Assembly: GCA_963930655.1 (NCBI GenBank)
Contig: OZ005601.1
Coordinates: 10,846,001 to 10,910,000 of the forward strand
From: Myrica gale
Lineage: Eukaryota; Streptophyta; Magnoliopsida; Fagales; Myricaceae
DNA: 64,000 nt
Direction: 5' to 3'
Below, piece by piece: positions 59,489 through 64,000 of the stretch. The position numbers and the translations under genes are program-made. Under the pieces are notes generated by a model. That model was not told the origin of the DNA and searched no databases. It saw only the letters and a list, made by a program, of their open reading frames with translations. The first letter of the stretch is position 1. Each line of letters starts with the position of its first letter.

Positions 59489-61972
59489 TGTTAGATTGAA
59501 TTGAATATTTCATTGTATATTCAATAAAATGAGGTACATCAGCTTATATACACAAAGTCTCTGTTATAACTAACTAACTGTGTAACTAACTAACTAACAA
59601 TCTGTTACATCAGGAATGATCGACTCTCTAATAGCCCCCCTCAAGCTGGACTATGAATATTAAGTAGTCCAAGCTTGGTAACAAGAAAAAGAAATTTCTC
59701 AAAAACAAGAGGTTTAGTTAATAAGTCGGCAAGCTGATGTTCTGAGGTAACATGCAAAGTCTTGATCAAATGATGCTGAAGCATTTCTCTAACCAGATGG
59801 CAGTCTATATCAATGTGTTTTGTCCTTTCATGGAAGACCGGATTGGCTGCTATGTGCAAAGCAGCTTGGCTATCACAAAATAACAAGGTTGGCTGGGAAT
59901 GTGAGATGAGAAGATCATGAAGCAGTGTGCGTAACCATTTCAATTCACATCATGTCATGGCCATTGACCTATACTCGGCTTCAGCTGAAGACCTACTAAC
60001 TGTGACTTGTTTCTTGGACTTCCACGAGATAAGGGAATCATCACGAAAGATGGTGTAACCTGTAACAGACTTGCGGGTGTCAGGACATGCTGCCCATTCA
60101 GCATCACAGAAGGCCTTCAATTGAAGAGTAGATGAGCTGGACAAGAAAATTCCTTCCCCGGGAGAACCTTTCAAATACTTAACAACACGTATGGCAGCAT
60201 CATGATGTGTTTGGCATGGTTGAGACATGAATTGACTTAAGGAATTAACAGCAAAACTGATGTCAGGGCGTGTAATGGTTAAGTATAAAAGTCTGCCCAC
60301 CAATCTCCTATAAACATTCGGGTCTGCAAGTAATTTTTCACTAGAACTGGTCAATCGAGAATTAGAGTCCATTGGAGTTCTGATTGGTTTAGCAGCCATT
60401 AAACCAAGGTCTGCAATGATTTCCATGACATACTTCCTTTGGCAAAGAGAAATGCCTTTATCAGATCGGGCAACCTCCAATCCAAGAAAAAACTTAAGAG
60501 AACCTAAGTCTTTAAGTTTGAAAACCGAGTCTAACCAAGCCTTCAAAGAGCTGACAGCAGTAGAAGAATTACTTGCAAGGATGATATCATCCACATACAC
60601 CAAGAGAGCAATAAAGTCAGCACCATCAGTTTTGATAAAGAGAGAATAGTCAGCCTTAGATTGAGAGAAACTATAAGCAAGTAAGGTAGTAGAGAATTTA
60701 GAAAACCACTGTCGGCTGGCCTGCTTCAATCCATAAAGAGATTATCTAAGTTTACAAACTCTACTATCACTAGGATGAGAATAACCAAGAGGTAACTTCA
60801 TAAATACCTCTTCCTCCAAATCACCATGAAAGAAAGCATTATTCACATCCAATTGGTGTAAATCCCATTTGTTAATGGCTGCTAAGGCAAGAAGGTAGCG
60901 AACAATTGTTAGTTTGGCAACAGGGGAAAATGTGTCAAAAAAATCAACACCCTCTTGTTGGGTGTATCCCTTTGCAACTAACCGAGCCTTGTGTCTTTCC
61001 AAGGTGTCATATGCCCGAAACTTACATTTATATACCCATTTACATCCAATGGCAACCTTATCAGAAGGCAAATCAGTAAGGTCCCATGTGTGATTAAGTT
61101 CTAGAGCTGAAATCTCAGCTTGCATAGCCTCTCTCCAAGCAGCTGATTTAACAGCTTCATGATAGAATCGGGGTTCAATATGACTAGAAATGGACAAGGT
61201 GTAGGCTTTATGAGATGGTGACAATCGATCATAAGAAATGGAAGAAGAAATAGGATATAAAAGAGAAGAATTATACCCTGTACCCGAAGAAGAAGATGGT
61301 GAATTGCTAAGCTGCACTTGGGCCATCTGACAATGAAAATCCTTCAAGTAAGCAGGTTGTTTTCTGAGGCGTGTAGATTTTCAAATAGGTATAGGAACAA
61401 GTGGCTGTGAGATGAAAGTATCAGAAGAAGAAGGGGACTGAAGTAGACTAGGAAGTATAGAAGTATCAGTAGAAAGAATGAGAGAAGAATTGGATGGTAA
61501 GGAAGAGTCTGTGGAAATGGATTGATGTGGAATCGAGACGGAGACAGGAATAGTGAGAGGAGAAGGTGGAATATGGGGATGAAAAGAAATAGGTTCATCA
61601 AGTGAAGTGGGAGGATTAGGGAGAACAATATCAGAGAATGGATTGGCAATATAAGAGGAAGAAATAGACTTAAAAGGAAAAAGATGTTCATAGAAAACAA
61701 TATTGCGAGAAAGAACAATATTGCGAGGTTAGTAAAGGAGACTCTGGTTCAGACGCCATGAGAGTCTTGTAGGTGAGAGAAAAGAATTGCGGAAGCTAAA
61801 AAATCAGAGAAAAATCATCTGATACCATGTTAGATTGAACTGAATATTTCATTGTATATTCAATAAAATGAGGTACATCAGCTTATATACACGAAATCTC
61901 TGTTATAACTAACTAACTGTGTAACTAACTAACTAACAATCTGTTACATCAGGAATGATCGACTCTCTAATA
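59489..61972 (-). mobile_element. Short Copia element inserted in the metalloproteinase pseudogene
   Basis: Two LTRs of about 145 bp (59489-59633 and 61827-61972, TGTTAGATTG..CTCTAATA) and a 5-bp target duplication GTGAA (59484-59488 and 61973-61977). A primer binding site, TGGTATCAG on the minus strand, lies next to the right LTR, and a purine tract lies next to the left LTR, so the element reads leftward. The interior has pol sequence: RT ([39 protein letters not shown]) and RNase H (AFCDAEWAACPDTRKSVTGY, SRSSAEAEYRSMA). The LTRs differ at about three sites (near 2%), pointing to an insertion around or under one million years ago at common plant rates. It is clearly broken, with several breaks, and much shorter than a whole Copia element. 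Confidence 0.92.
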
Positions 61973-62517
61973 GTGAATTTTGTGTTTGTTGCCTATGTTC
62001 TAAAAGCCCGTACAACAAGACTCATGGCTTTTACTGGGGTGCAAGGTAGAAATGCACAAGTGAAATGGTACGTTGAGGTCGGCCACTTTGGCCTTTTGGA
62101 GAAGAAAGAATGGTGAGAAAAAGTGTGAAATGAGCCGTGACGGTGATCGTTCTTCTTCTTGTCCAAATGCATCCAGTTTGTGCCATTGATAATATCAGCC
62201 ACTCCATAACGCGACATTATCATCTTTGATACCATTTGAGCGTCCACAGTTCCAGTGGCATTGAGATCATGGTGATTACGCTAGTAAGTTTTGATGGGGG
62301 ATTCTAGGGGTACATCGAATGGTATCAAAATGGCATTGAAATCATCATCGTTGGCATGAGTGTGATTTTGGAATGGCTATAGGTAAGATAACCGAAACAT
62401 TCAAGGTACTTTTTGAGGTTATGGATGCCTTTGATTTTGTCACCCTGGTGATATCCTTGGATACCCTTGACTGATCCGGTAAAGTTGCACAAGAAAGGAG
62501 AAAAAGGATAAGGAAAA

Positions 62518-62553
62518 GGAGGAGGAGGAGGAGGAGGTGGAGGTGGAGGAGGA
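62518..62553. repeat. GGA/GGT triplet repeat
   Basis: GGAGGAGGA..GGTGGAGGTGGA run. On the minus strand it encodes Pro repeats in the leader part of the metalloproteinase pseudogene. Confidence 0.85.
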
Positions 62554-62728
62554 AAGTGGATGAGAAGGGCCAGGACTAGGCTTTTGCATTCATTGTCACC
62601 GTTAGTTCAAAATTAAGCAAGTACCTTATCATAAATTGGATGTTGCAAAAGACTCAAAGTTTGGGTGTTTTATAGACTTCTAATGATATTAATATGATAC
62701 TTACTGTAATGATGTAAACCAGATTGCG

Positions 62729-63110
62729 CACTACAAGAAAACCGGGCTCTCTCCACGCGCTAGTTTGTGATTCGCATTATCCCGTCACTAAAGAGCATGC
62801 TTCGTCCACGACTATTCGTCCCAGCTGAAGACGAAATCCTCTATCACACGTCAACGCCGTGTTTTGTGGTCGACAAAGCTTTCAGATACCGTTTACTGTG
62901 GCGCCCACCAAGTTTCGCATTACATCTCCACGAAACATCGACGACGCAGGTGGTCATGAAATTGAATTTAGCCAGTCATGATTCCTCGACCATTTGGTTC
63001 CGTCAAGAGCACTCGTAAAATCGGCGGTGGAGGTCGCCACCTTTGGGTTTCTCGCTAATAATCTTCGTTGTTTGTTAAGGACCACTCTTTGACCACTGTC
63101 TCCTTGCTTA
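62729..63110. mobile_element. One end of a CACTA (En/Spm) transposon
   Basis: CACTACAAGAAAACCGGGC at 62729 is the classic CACTA terminal repeat. The next ~300 bp carry repeated CGTC/GACG-containing motifs (ATTCGTCCC, GAAGACGAAATCC, CACGTCAACGCCG) typical of subterminal repeats. No matching TTCTTGTAGTG end is visible before the window closes, so the right border given is only where the repeat character fades. Confidence 0.55.
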
Positions 63111-63429
63111 TCGAGGAATCTGGTCCCCGTAATTCATTTTTTCTGCACTGGATATACATGAGCTGGAGGTAGATTTTTCCTCTTCACTCTCAGATGACGG
63201 AATCTGAATTTGTTTTTAGATTAGGTTCGTTTGGAGAGAGGCGTTTTCAATTCCCCTGTATATTTTTTTCTCTTGGCAATTCCCCTGTATATTGAATTGT
63301 GAATCTGTTGTATTTTGAGAATTCTATTGTAAGCGAATACACTTAGCACCTTCTAGAATTTTAATGCACATGATATGTTTGTTAGAATGGTCAATACATT
63401 TTAGGGACCTATGCCTAGTTCAAATTTAG

Positions 63430-63990
63430 AACGGCCAATATTATCCTGACCTGGCAGCGAGTTCAAATTTCTCCTTCTAACTGATCTTGGTTATGTCTTA
63501 TCTTTAACCACCGGATTATCAGTATGTTGGGACACTTCCTTATCAATAGGATCTTTTGATTTTATGGATTGCTCTGGGCTACTTTGGTTTTTGTCAGCTT
63601 TCGCTTTGTGGTAAGGTGGAGGCATAAATTAGTAGTTCAAAGGCCTCTTATTTTCTATTTCTTGCTCAGAAAAGCTTCCAACTGAACTTGAAGAATTCTT
63701 AAGTCCATCTTGGAATAAATCTTTAGTCATCTCTTATCCACTACTGCTAGGCACCTTCCATATATCATCCGTAACATCCTTTCTTCCATGAAAATTAAGG
63801 TCCCTATCATTCCTTTTTGTATTTAAATCCCTCACATTGCTAAGTCTATTCCTACCATTCTGGTTCTCTCAAGCAGGGCTTGCACCATCCTTGTTTTTCT
63901 GCCATTTGTGATCTTCATCGTTGCTTAAAGGACTACATTTAGGATGCACCTGCAAGAAGTCATCCATGTCACAGAGAATCATCAGTGAAA
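63430..63990 (-). pseudogene. 3' part of an IST1-like (regulator of Vps4, ESCRT) gene, degenerate
   Basis: One minus-strand register stays protein-like for about 180 codons but is broken by four in-frame stops: MDDFLQVHPKCSPLSNDED, GRNRLSNVRDLNTKRNDRDL, DDIWKVPSSSG, SSSSVGSFSEQEIENKRPLN, MPPPYHKAKADKNQSS, then PRSVRRRNLNSLPGQDNIG. The PPPY..K and PRSVRRR blocks are typical of the C-terminal tails of plant IST1-like proteins, which control Vps4 in multivesicular-body sorting. The IST1 core domain would lie beyond the window edge. It could be a retained but broken paralogue; the family call rests only on the tail. Confidence 0.5.
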
Positions 63991-64000
63991 GGTGAGGTTT

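Larger units (their letters stand above)
59175..62605 (-). pseudogene. Matrix metalloproteinase (plant MMP) pseudogene, split by a Copia element
   Basis: Minus strand. The 5' part lies at 61978-62605 and the 3' part at 59175-59483; the Copia element 59489-61972 separates them. The 5' part has a hydrophobic/Pro-rich start (LVLALLIHFPPP), the MMP propeptide (NFTGSVKGIQGYHQGDKIKG, LKKYLECFGYL, LNATGTVDAQMVSKMIMSRY) and the start of the catalytic domain (SKRPKWPTSTYHFTCAFLP). The cysteine switch PRCGVAD reads SRYGVAD (62194-62217), so the zinc-blocking Cys is lost. The 3' part has PFDGAGGILAHAFPP, YYDADERWSVG, the zinc site HEIGHLLELQH (59283-59315, third-motif Gly replaced by Glu) and the Met-turn VIMH, ending EALYNT. 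There are in-frame stops (for example after SPIKTY and AFRT) and a frameshift near 62330. Part of the catalytic domain next to the insertion is missing, with duplicated filler. The usual product is a secreted or GPI-anchored zinc endopeptidase. Confidence 0.88.

Noticed and set aside
61344-61718. A Leu/Phe-rich open frame resembling a membrane protein
   Set aside because: It lies inside the small Copia element, antisense-free but in a low-complexity linker; its Leu/Ser/Pro repeats are not a real membrane protein.

Overview
The window is a gene-containing but transposon-rich stretch of nuclear DNA from a flowering plant, almost certainly a eudicot. Host genes have many short introns with GT..AG borders. 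The gene set is plant-specific: a COP1-interacting protein 7 homologue, a plant glycolipid transfer protein, a ROP-interactive CRIB protein and a plant matrix metalloproteinase. The mobile elements are also typical of plants: hAT, MULE, Tourist-like MITEs, CACTA, Copia, and an L1-type LINE with an RNase H domain. The species cannot be read from the sequence.

Layout. 1-8.6 kb: a long-inverted-repeat MULE-like element, a complete but disabled hAT transposon with an exact 8-bp target duplication, then AT-rich intergenic DNA with small MITEs. 8.6-17.2 kb (+): CIP7-like gene, 13 coding exons, 1325 aa. 19.1-21.7 kb (-): PP2C-like gene, 5 exons, 279 aa, with the metal-binding residues replaced (a pseudophosphatase). 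23.3-30.4 kb: a young Copia element with a very GC-rich leader. 30.9-33.2 kb: a MULE with long inverted repeats that carries a spliced-looking fragment of a host gene and was later hit by an LTR element, now a solo LTR. 33.6-34.9 kb: a hAT-type element tandemly duplicated together with its flank. 35.7-40.0 kb: a decayed host gene. 41.7-43.0 kb (-): ribosomal protein eL14, with a first coding exon that is only the ATG. 44.4-44.6 kb: a foldback MITE. 45.4-49.1 kb (-): a 5'-truncated LINE with a 15-bp target duplication. 50.3-53.0 kb (+): GLTP1 homologue, 6 exons, 202 aa. 53.5-54.5 kb: a TIR-bordered insertion holding a tandem array. 55.9-57.3 kb (+): a RIC/CRIB protein, 4 exons, 225 aa. 59.2-62.6 kb (-): a matrix metalloproteinase pseudogene split by a small Copia element. 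From 62.7 kb: one end of a CACTA element. 63.4-64.0 kb (-): the tail of an IST1-like pseudogene.

The five intact host genes look unrelated in function (light signalling, phosphatase-like, ribosome, lipid transfer, ROP GTPase signalling), so this is an ordinary plant gene neighbourhood and not a cluster. For all five, the exon lengths I chose add up to an exact multiple of three and each joined frame ends in a stop, which supports the splice models. The most unusual signals lie in the mobile and decayed parts. They are the host gene fragment carried by the MULE at 31.6-32.35 kb, the flank-inclusive 648-bp tandem duplication of a hAT MITE, the catalytically disabled PP2C, templated filler DNA in the metalloproteinase pseudogene, four regularly spaced palindromes in a Copia LTR, and a 21-bp-arm hairpin in a CIP7 intron. 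I see no clear evidence of an entirely new biological system.
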